From contig NZ_BMIA01000005.1 of NCBI RefSeq assembly GCF_014641595.1, forward strand, positions 467,536 to 531,535: a stretch of DNA of 64,000 nt, in the 5' to 3' direction. The notes beneath the pieces were generated by a model that saw only the letters and a program-made list of their open reading frames with translations, was not told the DNA's origin and ran no database searches. This stretch comes from Dyadobacter endophyticus (lineage in GTDB: Bacteria > Bacteroidota > Bacteroidia > Cytophagales > Spirosomataceae). The position numbers and the translations under genes are program-made. Shown piece after piece: positions 9,837 through 17,560 of the stretch (position 1 is the stretch's first letter; each line of letters starts with the position of its first letter).

Positions 9837-11198
9837 ATGCAAGAATATATTGAAAAAAACCGCGACCGGTTTTTAAATGAACTGCTCGACCTGCTCCGCA
9901 TTCCGTCGGTAAGCGCCGATTCGAAGTTCAAGCCCGACATGCTTAAAGCCGCGGAATATGTGCGCGACCGCATCGCCGAAGCCGGTGCCGACCGTGCTGA
10001 AATCTATGAAACCGAGGGCCATCCGGTTGTCTACGGCGAAAAGATCGTTGATCCTGCCCTGCCTACCGTGCTCGTGTATGGCCATTACGATGTTCAGCCG
10101 GCCGATCCTTACGAACTATGGAACTCTCCCCCGTTTGAACCAATCATCAAAAACGACCGCATTTACGCACGCGGCGCCTGCGACGACAAGGGGCAGTTTT
10201 ATATGCATATTAAAGCCCTCGAAATCATGCTTGCAACAGGCACGCTTGCGTGTAATGTGAAGGTGATGATTGAAGGGGAAGAAGAGATAGGGTCCTCCAA
10301 CCTTGGGACATTTGTCCGGAAACACAAGGAAATGCTGCAATGCGATACGATCCTTATTTCCGACACGAGTATTATTGCAAATGACGTTCCGTCGATCGAA
10401 ACCGGCCTTCGCGGACTGACATATGTTGAAGTGGAAGTAGTCGGAGCCAACCGCGATTTACATTCCGGCGTGTACGGCGGCGGCGTCGCCAACCCTATCA
10501 ATGTGCTATGCGAAATGATCGCCTCACTAAAAGACGAAAACGGCCACATTACCATTCCAGGGTTCTACGACAAAGTTCAGGACCTGAGCACCTCCGAGCG
10601 TGCCGCTCTGAATGCCGCGCCGTTTGATCTGGAAGAATATAAAAAGGATCTCGCTATCGACGACGTAGCCGGCGAAAGAGGCTATACCACCATCGAAAGA
10701 ACATCCGTTCGCCCGACATTGGACGTAAATGGAATCTGGGGCGGCTACATAGGCGAAGGGGCCAAGACAGTACTCCCGTCCAAAGCGAGCGCCAAAATCT
10801 CCATGCGCCTCGTACCCGACCAGAACGACGACGAAATATGCGAAATCTTCACAAAGCATTTCGAATCCATCGCACCGGCTTCTGTGAAAGTGAAAGTAGT
10901 ACCCCACCACGGCGGTTTGCCCTACGTGACGCCAACAGATTCGGTGGAATACCGTGCGGCGGAGCTGGCAATGGAAGAATCATTTGGCAAAAAGCCGATT
11001 CCGACCCGCGGCGGAGGAAGCATCCCGATCGTAGCACTTTTCGAACAGGAACTAGGCTGCAAGAGCATCCTGATGGGTTTCGGCCTTGATATCGATGCCC
11101 TGCATTCGCCGAACGAGAGCTACGGGTTGTTCAATTACTATAAAGGGATCGAAACGATTCCGTTGTTTTTCAAACATTATGCGGAATTGAAGAAATAA
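9837..11198 (+). CDS. M20 family metallopeptidase (dipeptidase-like)
   Basis: Cytosolic zinc peptidase of 453 residues related to carnosinase/PepV-like M20 dipeptidases. Metal-binding motifs are VLVYGHYDVQPAD and ARGACDDKGQ; EGEEEIGSSN supplies the catalytic Glu pair. The dimerisation (lid) domain follows with DLHSGVYGG. I chose the ATG at 9837 (MQEYIEKNRDRF), the normal family start, over an upstream TTG at 9798 that lies inside the plsY terminator region. It is convergent with the TPR gene downstream; a 50-base hairpin separates them. Confidence 0.93.
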   Translation: MQEYIEKNRDRFLNELLDLLRIPSVSADSKFKPDMLKAAEYVRDRIAEAGADRAEIYETEGHPVVYGEKIVDPALPTVLVYGHYDVQPADPYELWNSPPFEPIIKNDRIYARGACDDKGQFYMHIKALEIMLATGTLACNVKVMIEGEEEIGSSNLGTFVRKHKEMLQCDTILISDTSIIANDVPSIETGLRGLTYVEVEVVGANRDLHSGVYGGGVANPINVLCEMIASLKDENGHITIPGFYDKVQDLSTSERAALNAAPFDLEEYKKDLAIDDVAGERGYTTIERTSVRPTLDVNGIWGGYIGEGAKTVLPSKASAKISMRLVPDQNDDEICEIFTKHFESIAPASVKVKVVPHHGGLPYVTPTDSVEYRAAELAMEESFGKKPIPTRGGGSIPIVALFEQELGCKSILMGFGLDIDALHSPNESYGLFNYYKGIETIPLFFKHYAELKK

Positions 11199-11216
11199 GG
11201 AACATCTCACAAAGCC

Positions 11217-11266
11217 CTTCGACTTCGCTCAGGGTGACACTAGTGTCATGCTGAGCGAAGTCGAAG
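11217..11266. repeat. 50-base perfect hairpin between convergent genes
   Basis: CTTCGACTTCGCTCAG (11217-11232) is exactly mirrored by CTGAGCGAAGTCGAAG (11251-11266). Between the arms lies a second perfect palindrome, TGACACTAGTGTCA (11235-11248). There is no flanking T-run. From memory, elements with the CTTCGACTTCGCTCAG core are interspersed in many bacterial genomes, so this is likely a REP-like dispersed repeat, possibly also serving as a two-way transcription stop. Confidence 0.75.
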
Positions 11267-11287
11267 CATCAAGCAAGTACGCGCCTC

Positions 11288-12514
11288 CTAACGCCTTCTC
11301 CGTTGCTCACGTTTCATCTTCTTCAAATTCGCGATCGCGGCCTTCGCCTCTTTGTCCTGGCTGGATTTTTTATCCGCGCGGTCATCGGCGAGTTTGTAGT
11401 AGCGCAGCGCCTCGTCATAATCCTTTTTTTGCTCCGCAATTTTTCCTAATCCGATCAGCGAGGAAACATAATAGCCCGCATTCATCGAATTGGTTTGCGT
11501 TGAATAATCGATCGCTTTCTTATAATACTCGCTCGCCGCGTCGTAATTGCGGTGGTAGTTCATATTGTAATAGGCCAGCACATAAGCGGCATTACGGCCG
11601 CTTACTCCTTCATAACCAGGCATTCCCTGACTAATTTTTGTAATAATATTCTGTGCCGCTTGCTCCGCTTCCGCCATTTTTCCGGTAACAAAGGCAGTCC
11701 GGCAAAAATACCGCTCGAAATACGGATTGTTCGGATAGGTTTGCCACATATATTTAGCCATTTCGTAAGCCTTGCTGTACTCGTTTTCCATGCTGTAAAT
11801 CTGCAAGAGAAAATAGCGGGCCTCCACACGCGTGTAAAATGCATTGTTCCCCACCTTTTCCAGCTGCTGCTCGCCGAGCCTTTTGTTTCCTTTTGGGAAG
11901 AGTGCCAGGACCGGTTTCAGGATCGGATATTCTTTCGGGACCCATTCGGCGTAATAGTTATACAGCCCGTCGCCAAACAGCAACTCAGGCGAGAGGTCAC
12001 CATTACCCTTGCATTGTTCGAAATACTTCAATGACTTTTTCCCCGCAAATGCCGCTTTCGCCCAGCTTTCGCGCTCGGCGTAGAGCCTGCCTTTGAATGC
12101 GTATGCGGCAGCGAGAAAGAATGCCGGTTCTATTTTATTTTCCTGGTCGTCATACAGCTCCTCAGCCAGCGTAATGGTCGAATCCATTTGCGCAAGGAAG
12201 GTTTTGTCATAGGCTTCGTTTTCCGTATTCGGTACAATTTTCCACCATTCGGCCAGACCCATCAGAAAATGGGGCATAGGGTGCTTCGGGTACCGGTATT
12301 TGAGCCACCGGAACTCCGCATCTGCCTCGTAAAACTGGTAATTATACAACTTATTGATCGCCTCGGTCGACTCGATCTGAACTCCGGGATTTTGGAGAAC
12401 CATCGCATACTTCTTGTCCAGTTCGGCCGAAGAATACAATTGCGCGGTTGCAATGTGGCTTGTAATTACAGTTAAGCAGCAGAAAATGATTGTGTTAGCA
12501 ACTAAGCTTTTCAT
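11288..12514 (-). CDS. Exported TPR-repeat protein of unknown function
   Basis: Protein of 408 residues with a signal peptide (cleavage after ATAQ, about residue 25) and tetratricopeptide-like helices over most of its length, for example YNYQFYEADAEFRWLKYRYP and KDYDEALRYYKLADD. It ends in a basic tail (KKMKREQRRRR). TPR arrays bind partner proteins; a periplasmic adaptor role is inferred and no partner is identified. It is divergent from hpt. Confidence 0.85.
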   Translation of the reverse strand: MKSLVANTIIFCCLTVITSHIATAQLYSSAELDKKYAMVLQNPGVQIESTEAINKLYNYQFYEADAEFRWLKYRYPKHPMPHFLMGLAEWWKIVPNTENEAYDKTFLAQMDSTITLAEELYDDQENKIEPAFFLAAAYAFKGRLYAERESWAKAAFAGKKSLKYFEQCKGNGDLSPELLFGDGLYNYYAEWVPKEYPILKPVLALFPKGNKRLGEQQLEKVGNNAFYTRVEARYFLLQIYSMENEYSKAYEMAKYMWQTYPNNPYFERYFCRTAFVTGKMAEAEQAAQNIITKISQGMPGYEGVSGRNAAYVLAYYNMNYHRNYDAASEYYKKAIDYSTQTNSMNAGYYVSSLIGLGKIAEQKKDYDEALRYYKLADDRADKKSSQDKEAKAAIANLKKMKREQRRRR

Positions 12515-12699
12515 AGCAAGGGTAAATCTGTCCTATTAACGCCGGATTTATATTTTGCGTTTGTCAGCGGCCCGGTTTTTAAAAAAAGAGTTAATATTGA
12601 TCCTCAGAGTATTTGCCACGAACCGACTGCCGGCATTCGGCAGCCAGTTTCCAGAAAACGCTTTGTCGTCTTTTGGAACTTGATCCGTACTTCAAAATT

Positions 12700-13227
12700 A
12701 TGATTAACATTCTGGATAAAACATTTGTCCCTTTTATTTCGCGCGAAACGATCGAAAACCGTATTTCTGAGTTAGCTGCCGGCATCAATTCCGATTATGC
12801 GGATTCGTGCCCGGTATTCATTATCGTACTGAACGGCGCATTTCTTTTTGCCAGTGAGCTCGTCAAGAGCATTTCGCTGGCGTGCGAGATCAATTTTATT
12901 CGGCTTTCCTCCTATTCTCAAACGACCTCGTCCGGCATGGTGCGGGAAATTATCGGGATGGATGCCAACATTGCCGGACGAGATGTGATCATTATTGAAG
13001 ATATTGTGGATACCGGGCTTACCATGTCGCAGCTGATCACAAAAGTGAAGGCGATGTCGCCAAAATCCGTTGAAATCGCTACTTTGCTGCACAAGCCGGA
13101 AGCATTGAAAACCCCTGTGGATATGCGCTATGTCGGCTTTGAGATCGAAAATAAATTCGTAGTCGGCTACGGCCTCGACTACGACGGCATTGGGCGCAAC
13201 CTCGACGCGATCTACGTCCTGGCATGA
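12700..13227 (+). CDS. hpt: Hypoxanthine phosphoribosyltransferase
   Basis: Purine-salvage enzyme of 175 residues converting hypoxanthine/guanine plus PRPP into IMP/GMP in the cytosol. The PRPP loop VIIIEDIVDTGLTM is clear, as are LNGAFLFASELV and FVVGYGLDYD near the C-terminus. The ATG at 12700 (MINILDKTF) fits the family length; an upstream TTG at 12613 would add 29 unrelated residues. The next gene starts 38 bases after the stop and may be co-transcribed. Confidence 0.95.
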   Translation: MINILDKTFVPFISRETIENRISELAAGINSDYADSCPVFIIVLNGAFLFASELVKSISLACEINFIRLSSYSQTTSSGMVREIIGMDANIAGRDVIIIEDIVDTGLTMSQLITKVKAMSPKSVEIATLLHKPEALKTPVDMRYVGFEIENKFVVGYGLDYDGIGRNLDAIYVLA

Positions 13228-13265
13228 CCTCCTTCTTTTCACCAACGTTCTAAATCCAAACCTTT

Positions 13266-14666
13266 ATGCTGATCCAATTTTTTGGCGCCGCACGCACCGT
13301 TACCGGAAGCAAGCACCTCATTACCACCGAAAAAGGAACCAAAATATTACTTGACTGCGGGCTTTTTCAGGGCATTCAAACCGACGAGTTCAACCAGGAA
13401 TTCGGTTTCAAGCCTGCCGATGTCGATTACGTAGTCCTTTCCCATGCGCACATCGACCACTCAGGCCTACTCCCACGCCTCGTACGCAAGGGTTTCAAAG
13501 GGCCAATCTATTGCACCGCTGCCACTGCCGATCTTTGTCGCGTAATGCTGCTCGACAGCGCCCATATCCAGGAAAAAGACCTCGAACGCATTAATAAACG
13601 CCGCAAAAAGCAAGGGCGCCCGCTCCTTGAAGAACTTTACAATGCCGAAGACGCCGCCCACGCATTGAGCCTGTTCAAAACTGTGCGTTACGGACAGACG
13701 TTTTTTTTGGGTGAAGACAATGAAGTATCGGTAATCCTGACCGACGCCGCGCATTTGCTCGGCAGCGCCGCCGTGCATTTGAGTATTCCAGATGGAGGAA
13801 CTTTTAAGCAGGTAACGTTTACCGGCGACATCGGCCGCCCCGAAGACCGCATTCTCCGCAAGCCCGAGGAATTCCCACAAGCCGATTACATTATCTGCGA
13901 ATCTACTTACGGCGACCGGCTGCACGAAAAAGAGATTGATATGCACGCGCATTTGCTGCGCATTGTACAAGAAACGTGCGTCCGTCGTCGTGGCAAACTC
14001 ATTATTCCCGCCTTTGCGATCGACCGCACGCAGGAGCTCATTTATGCCCTTGACCAGCTTTCGAGTTCAGGCCAACTACCGCAAATCCCCGTCTACATCG
14101 ACAGTCCGCTCGCGATCCGCGCCACGGCCATTATGAAGGAACACGACGAATGCTTCAACCCCGAAATCCTCGATTACATCGAGAAAGACGGCGACGCATT
14201 TGCATTTCCGTACCTCAATTATATTTCAGATGTGCAGCAATCCATCGCCCTTAACGACCACAAAGAACCCTGTATCATCATTTCCGCCTCCGGGATGGCC
14301 GAAGCGGGGCGCATCAAGCACCATATCAAAAATAACATCGGAGACCCGAACTCGACGATCCTGCTCGTGGGCTATGCGTCTGCGAACACCCTCGCAGGTG
14401 CGTTGAAGCGTGGGGACACGCATGTAAACATCTTCGGCGAGAAGTTCGAGGTCAAATGCCGCGTCGAAACGATGGATTCCTTCTCCGGTCACGGCGATTA
14501 CAACGAAATGCTGGAATTTCTCTCGTGCCAGAAACCCGAGCGCGTAAAGGAGGTATTCCTTGTGCATGGTGAATACGAGACGCAAATCGCATTCAAATTG
14601 AAGCTGGAAAAGGCCGGATACCGCAAAATCCACATTCCGGCGCTGTATGAAGGGGTCAAAATTTAA
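13266..14666 (+). CDS. MBL-fold/beta-CASP RNA-metabolising hydrolase
   Basis: Protein of 466 residues of the YSH1/CPSF-like bacterial family. Zinc motif VLSHAHIDHSGLLPRL (about residues 57-72), then HLLGSAAVHL, TFTGDIG, the beta-CASP insertion with DRTQELIYALDQL, and the late motifs IIISASGMAEAGRIKHH and MDSFSGHGDYNEM. The C-terminal VFLVHGEYETQIAF is the last MBL motif. These enzymes act on RNA as endo- or exonucleases; the substrate here is not known. Confidence 0.93.
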   Translation: MLIQFFGAARTVTGSKHLITTEKGTKILLDCGLFQGIQTDEFNQEFGFKPADVDYVVLSHAHIDHSGLLPRLVRKGFKGPIYCTAATADLCRVMLLDSAHIQEKDLERINKRRKKQGRPLLEELYNAEDAAHALSLFKTVRYGQTFFLGEDNEVSVILTDAAHLLGSAAVHLSIPDGGTFKQVTFTGDIGRPEDRILRKPEEFPQADYIICESTYGDRLHEKEIDMHAHLLRIVQETCVRRRGKLIIPAFAIDRTQELIYALDQLSSSGQLPQIPVYIDSPLAIRATAIMKEHDECFNPEILDYIEKDGDAFAFPYLNYISDVQQSIALNDHKEPCIIISASGMAEAGRIKHHIKNNIGDPNSTILLVGYASANTLAGALKRGDTHVNIFGEKFEVKCRVETMDSFSGHGDYNEMLEFLSCQKPERVKEVFLVHGEYETQIAFKLKLEKAGYRKIHIPALYEGVKI

Positions 14667-14704
14667 ATTTTTAAGATTTTTTCACCGTCTGAAACTCGAA
14701 ACGC

Positions 14705-14736
14705 TTGTAAAGTCCAAAACAAGATTGCTATCTTTG
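14705..14736 (+). promoter_or_regulatory. Promoter of tRNA-Leu
   Basis: TATCTTTG (14729-14736) is a full -7 match, with TTG at 14705-14707 spaced 21 bases upstream. Predicted start near 14743, eight bases before the mature tRNA. Confidence 0.62.
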
Positions 14737-14750
14737 CCCACCCAATTCAA

Positions 14751-14834
14751 GCCGAAGTGGTGAAACTGGTAGACACGCACGTTTCAGGGGCGTGAGGGAG
14801 CAATCCTGTGCGGGTTCGAGTCCCGCCTTCGGCA
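14751..14834 (+). tRNA. tRNA-Leu, anticodon CAG
   Basis: Acceptor arms GCCGAAG (14751-14757) and CTTCGGC (14827-14833) pair perfectly, with discriminator A at 14834. The anticodon stem CACGT/GCGTG closes the loop TTCAGGG, giving anticodon CAG. A long variable arm (GAGGGAGCAATCCTG region) marks a class II tRNA, and GGTTCGAGTCC is the T-arm loop region. CCA is not encoded. Confidence 0.96.
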
Positions 14835-14835
14835 C

Positions 14836-14870
14836 AAAACGCTGTTTCTGTTATCAGGAACGGCGTTTTT
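14836..14870 (+). terminator. Terminator after tRNA-Leu
   Basis: AAAACGCTGTTTC pairs, with G-T wobbles, to GGAACGGCGTTTT, ending in TTTTTG. It begins two bases past the tRNA. Confidence 0.75.
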
Positions 14871-14876
14871 GCTTTT

Positions 14877-14900
14877 CGGGACAAATAGCGGGACAAAAAA
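14877..14900 (+). repeat. Two tandem 12-base units downstream of tRNA-Leu
   Basis: CGGGACAAATAG (14877-14888) is followed directly by CGGGACAAAAAA (14889-14900). The position just 3' of a tRNA is where integrases often act, but no integrase or second copy of the tRNA end is present here. Confidence 0.45.
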
Positions 14901-15019
14901 ATCACACACGATAGAAGCCTGATTTTTGGCACAATTGCACCGCAATTTCGTCGCATTTGGCCCTTTTACACTGGCTGTTAGGAAGCTAACTTTACATTAG
15001 CCAAAACCAAACGACCATC

Positions 15020-15397
15020 ATGGAAACCATCAAACAAATTGCGCTCGACAGCGAATGTGCCGTCATCACTGCCCACTGCGTTATGCTGTCCGACTCGACA
15101 TTCAACGACGTGAACATGAGTAATATATCGATTACGGATGCGAATTTGAGCGACCTCAAAATCGAAGGCGCACAGCTGGGCGGGGCGGTGTTTCAGAACA
15201 TAGGTATGTGCCCGCCCGATCACCCGATGTACGACCCGGAGGCAGAACAGCGGCCGCTCCTTTTCGAACATTGTGATTTGCATAAGAGCAGGTTCGTCCA
15301 TTGCGATCTGAGCGGTATCGAAATATCCGGATGCAATATTGAAGGATTGACGATTAATGGAAAACTGATTTCCGATCTGCTAAAAAACAGCATTTGA
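15020..15397 (+). CDS. Pentapeptide-repeat protein
   Basis: Small protein of 125 residues with A(D/N)Lxx-type repeats: FNDVNMSNISITDANLSDLK, then AQLGGAVFQNIG, a central non-repeat insert MCPPDHPMYDPEAEQ, then FEHCDLHKSRFVHCDLSGIE and CNIEGLTING. These fold as a right-handed quadrilateral beta helix. No signal peptide is seen, so it is likely cytosolic. The number of repeats is small and the function unknown. A near-consensus -7 (TAACTTTA, 14987-14994) lies upstream. Confidence 0.8.
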   Translation: METIKQIALDSECAVITAHCVMLSDSTFNDVNMSNISITDANLSDLKIEGAQLGGAVFQNIGMCPPDHPMYDPEAEQRPLLFEHCDLHKSRFVHCDLSGIEISGCNIEGLTINGKLISDLLKNSI

Positions 15398-15449
15398 ATC
15401 CGGAATCAATCTTCATGTCAGCCGCTGTGACCTCACCGGGCCAAGGATC

Positions 15450-15709
15450 TCAAAACCGCATGCTCAATCCGCCATTGAAAACGCCTTTATAACCATAGCC
15501 TAATTCCATAAATACGATATCCGTCAGCCATCGTCGCTTTTCCGTCGCATTCCCGATCATTACATTGCCACCTACCTCGGCACTACACCCGCTACTTTCA
15601 GTCGTTGCCTTAAACCATGCCATTCGACAAAAACCGTTCTTGACAGCGGCCCTGGGAGTGCGTATTTTGCATCAAGTTTGTATCCACAACGCATTCGAAA
15701 CCTACCGTC
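15450..15709 (-). pseudogene. 3' remnant of an outer-membrane protein gene
   Basis: On the minus strand an open frame reads MAWFKATTESSGCSAEVGG and, further on, IVFMELGYGYKGVFNGG, ending SMRF and a stop at 15450-15452. The alternating aromatic/glycine strand pattern and terminal Phe are typical of an OMP beta-barrel C-terminus. Going upstream, the likely continuation (KLDAKYALPGPLSRTVF) lies in another frame; the join falls at a run of five T (15628-15632 region), where one extra T would restore one frame. Nothing further continues it, because the reductase gene begins at 15710 on the other strand. I read it as a decayed fragment; the frame could instead be fortuitous. Confidence 0.55.
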
Positions 15710-16378
15710 ATGGCCGACTATTCCGTCAAACTGCTCGCTAAAAAGCCTGTTACGCATAACGTAAATGCCTATACCGTAGAGAAACCGGCGGGTTTCACGT
15801 ACTCTCCCGGCCAGGCTACCGATTTTTCGATCCTGAAAGATCAATGGGCTGCAGAAAAGCGGCCGTTCACATTCACGTCGCTGCCCACGTCGGATACGCT
15901 CGAATTCACGATCAAATCCTACACCGACCACGAGGGCGTAACCAATGCACTGACGCACGTGCAGCCGGGCGACAGTTTCGAGATCAGCGACGCCTGGGGC
16001 GCCATCGAATACAAAGGCGAAGGCGTATTCCTGGCCGGAGGCGCCGGTATTACGCCATTTCTGGCCATTTTCAGGGATTTGTATTCCAAAGGGCAGGTCG
16101 GGGTAAACCAGCTGTTCTTCTCCAACCGCACCACGGCCGACATTATCCTTAAAGAAGAGCTCGAACAAATCCTCGGCGAGCATTTCTTCAACCTCATTTC
16201 GGGCGAAAATGCAGGCGGTTACCATCACGGCCGTATCGACAAGGCTTTTCTGCAAAAACACATCACGAATTTCGACCAGCCTTTTTACGTCTGCGGGCCG
16301 GATGCATTCACGGAATCGATTTTGAAAACATTGGAAGAGCTAGGCGCCAGCGCGGAAGCATTGATTTTTGAAAAGTAG
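15710..16378 (+). CDS. Flavodoxin/ferredoxin reductase-like FAD oxidoreductase
   Basis: Protein of 222 residues with the ferredoxin-NADP reductase fold: the FAD-binding RPFTFTSLP motif, then GVFLAGGAGITPFLAIFRDL for NAD(P)H binding, and YVCGPDAFTESILKTLEELG at the end. It is shorter than full FNRs and lacks a 2Fe-2S domain, so it would pass electrons to a separate partner. The donor and acceptor are not indicated by neighbours. It is convergent with the ABC ATPase gene; only 16 bases separate the two stops. Confidence 0.88.
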   Translation: MADYSVKLLAKKPVTHNVNAYTVEKPAGFTYSPGQATDFSILKDQWAAEKRPFTFTSLPTSDTLEFTIKSYTDHEGVTNALTHVQPGDSFEISDAWGAIEYKGEGVFLAGGAGITPFLAIFRDLYSKGQVGVNQLFFSNRTTADIILKEELEQILGEHFFNLISGENAGGYHHGRIDKAFLQKHITNFDQPFYVCGPDAFTESILKTLEELGASAEALIFEK

Positions 16379-16394
16379 CTTTTTAATGAATGTC

Positions 16395-17063
16395 TTATAA
16401 ATATCCAAACTCTTCCAGTTCAGAATAAACATCTTTAAGCAAGATACTGCGTCCTACGGGCACGATCAGGTATGTTGCATCCGCGAGGCCCAGGACGTCT
16501 TCATACGCATGATCTGAAATCAGAATACCTTTCCGGGCCTTTTGCTCAGTAATCACTCTTCTCATTTGCTCGATACTAAGGGGCGAAAGCGCGGCAAATG
16601 GCTCATCGAGCAAGGTAAATGCCACGGGCATCAGCAGCACGAGCAACGTTCCCAGCAGCCGTCGGTTACCGGTCGACAGGTCTTTAACACGGGTAAGATT
16701 GTACTGCTCCAAATCTTGAAAATGGCGGCACAGATCCGTAAAATCGACTTTATACAACCTGCATACCTCGCTCACGCGCAGGTTTGAGGGGATAAAAGCG
16801 TGCTGTGGCAGGTAGCTGATCAGTCCCGGATGCTGATAGGGATGTGATACATAGTCACCATTGAACCTTACCGATTGGTTTTGCCCCCGGAGCGTTCCGA
16901 AAATCATTTGCATCAGGCTGGACTTCCCCGTCCCGTTACGCCCGAGCAGCCCTGTCACATGGCCTGTCTGCATTTGAAGGTAAATATTTTGCAGGATTTT
17001 GCATCCCTCATATTCCAGCCACATGCTATCGGCTTCGAGCACATGCCCTTTCATCTTATCCAT
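16395..17063 (-). CDS. ABC transporter ATP-binding protein with atypical signature
   Basis: ATPase of 222 residues. Walker A is GRNGTGKS (41-48), the Q-loop falls in ISYLPQHAF, Walker B is FTLLDEP (149-155) and the switch His is in ISDHAY. The signature is LSTGNRR (129-135) instead of LSGGQ, a departure seen in some ABC-2-like exporters. It overlaps the upstream 108-residue membrane protein gene by 13 bases, so the two are probably co-translated. No full-size permease lies nearby. Confidence 0.88.
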   Translation of the reverse strand: MDKMKGHVLEADSMWLEYEGCKILQNIYLQMQTGHVTGLLGRNGTGKSSLMQMIFGTLRGQNQSVRFNGDYVSHPYQHPGLISYLPQHAFIPSNLRVSEVCRLYKVDFTDLCRHFQDLEQYNLTRVKDLSTGNRRLLGTLLVLLMPVAFTLLDEPFAALSPLSIEQMRRVITEQKARKGILISDHAYEDVLGLADATYLIVPVGRSILLKDVYSELEEFGYL

Positions 17064-17377
17064 TCACTTGCTAACTGGATAATACCCATTGATAAAGAGA
17101 AGAGTACGAAATCCGCTACAAATGCCGCGGCGAAAAGCTGCCGCTGAGATAGGTTCGCATTGGCATAAAAGAAAAACAAATGTGCATACCTGCGCCGGAA
17201 AATGTAAATGGTGATGCCTTGCAAAAAGAATTTGAAAAGGACCAGCGCGGGTATCAGCACATAAAGATTCCGGGCCGTCGGGCAGCCCAATGCGCGCCAG
17301 GCCGCCATCGGAATGGCCCACAAATAAAATCCGAACGAACGGTAAAAGATGGCTGACAAATGCAGTTTTGTCTTCAT
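17051..17377 (-). CDS. Small membrane protein paired with the ABC ATPase
   Basis: Protein of 108 residues with about three hydrophobic segments (near 10-27, 37-58 and 82-102) and a basic linker FRRRYAH. It precedes and overlaps the ATPase gene. I do not recognise a family. It could be a minimal membrane partner of the ATPase or the remnant of a larger permease; the intact frame and overlap favour a functional gene. Confidence 0.72.
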   Translation of the reverse strand: MKTKLHLSAIFYRSFGFYLWAIPMAAWRALGCPTARNLYVLIPALVLFKFFLQGITIYIFRRRYAHLFFFYANANLSQRQLFAAAFVADFVLFSLSMGIIQLASEWIR

Positions 17378-17560
17378 TCAGAACACCTTAACTATTGATA
17401 TTTGCTAAAATAGCAACCAGCGTTCTAATTAATTCGGGTTTAAGAATTTTTAACAACTTATCAAACGAGCTATTTTTAAAATCATCGGCATTTCCATACA
17501 ACCATTTCTATTAAAACACACCTCTTTCATCAGGCCGGGGCCGCATTTACTTCTGTTTGC

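Noticed and set aside
14747..14956. A 69-codon minus-strand frame across tRNA-Leu (contains EGGTRTRTG)
   Set aside because: This is the well-known false reading of tRNA antisense sequence.
14667..15019. Genomic island inserted at tRNA-Leu
   Set aside because: Neighbouring genes have ordinary composition, there is no integrase, and no second copy of the tRNA 3' end is present in the window.
15572..16261. A 229-codon minus-strand frame opposite the reductase gene
   Set aside because: The part over the reductase is antisense noise; only its low-coordinate end near the OMP remnant may be of interest and is reported there.
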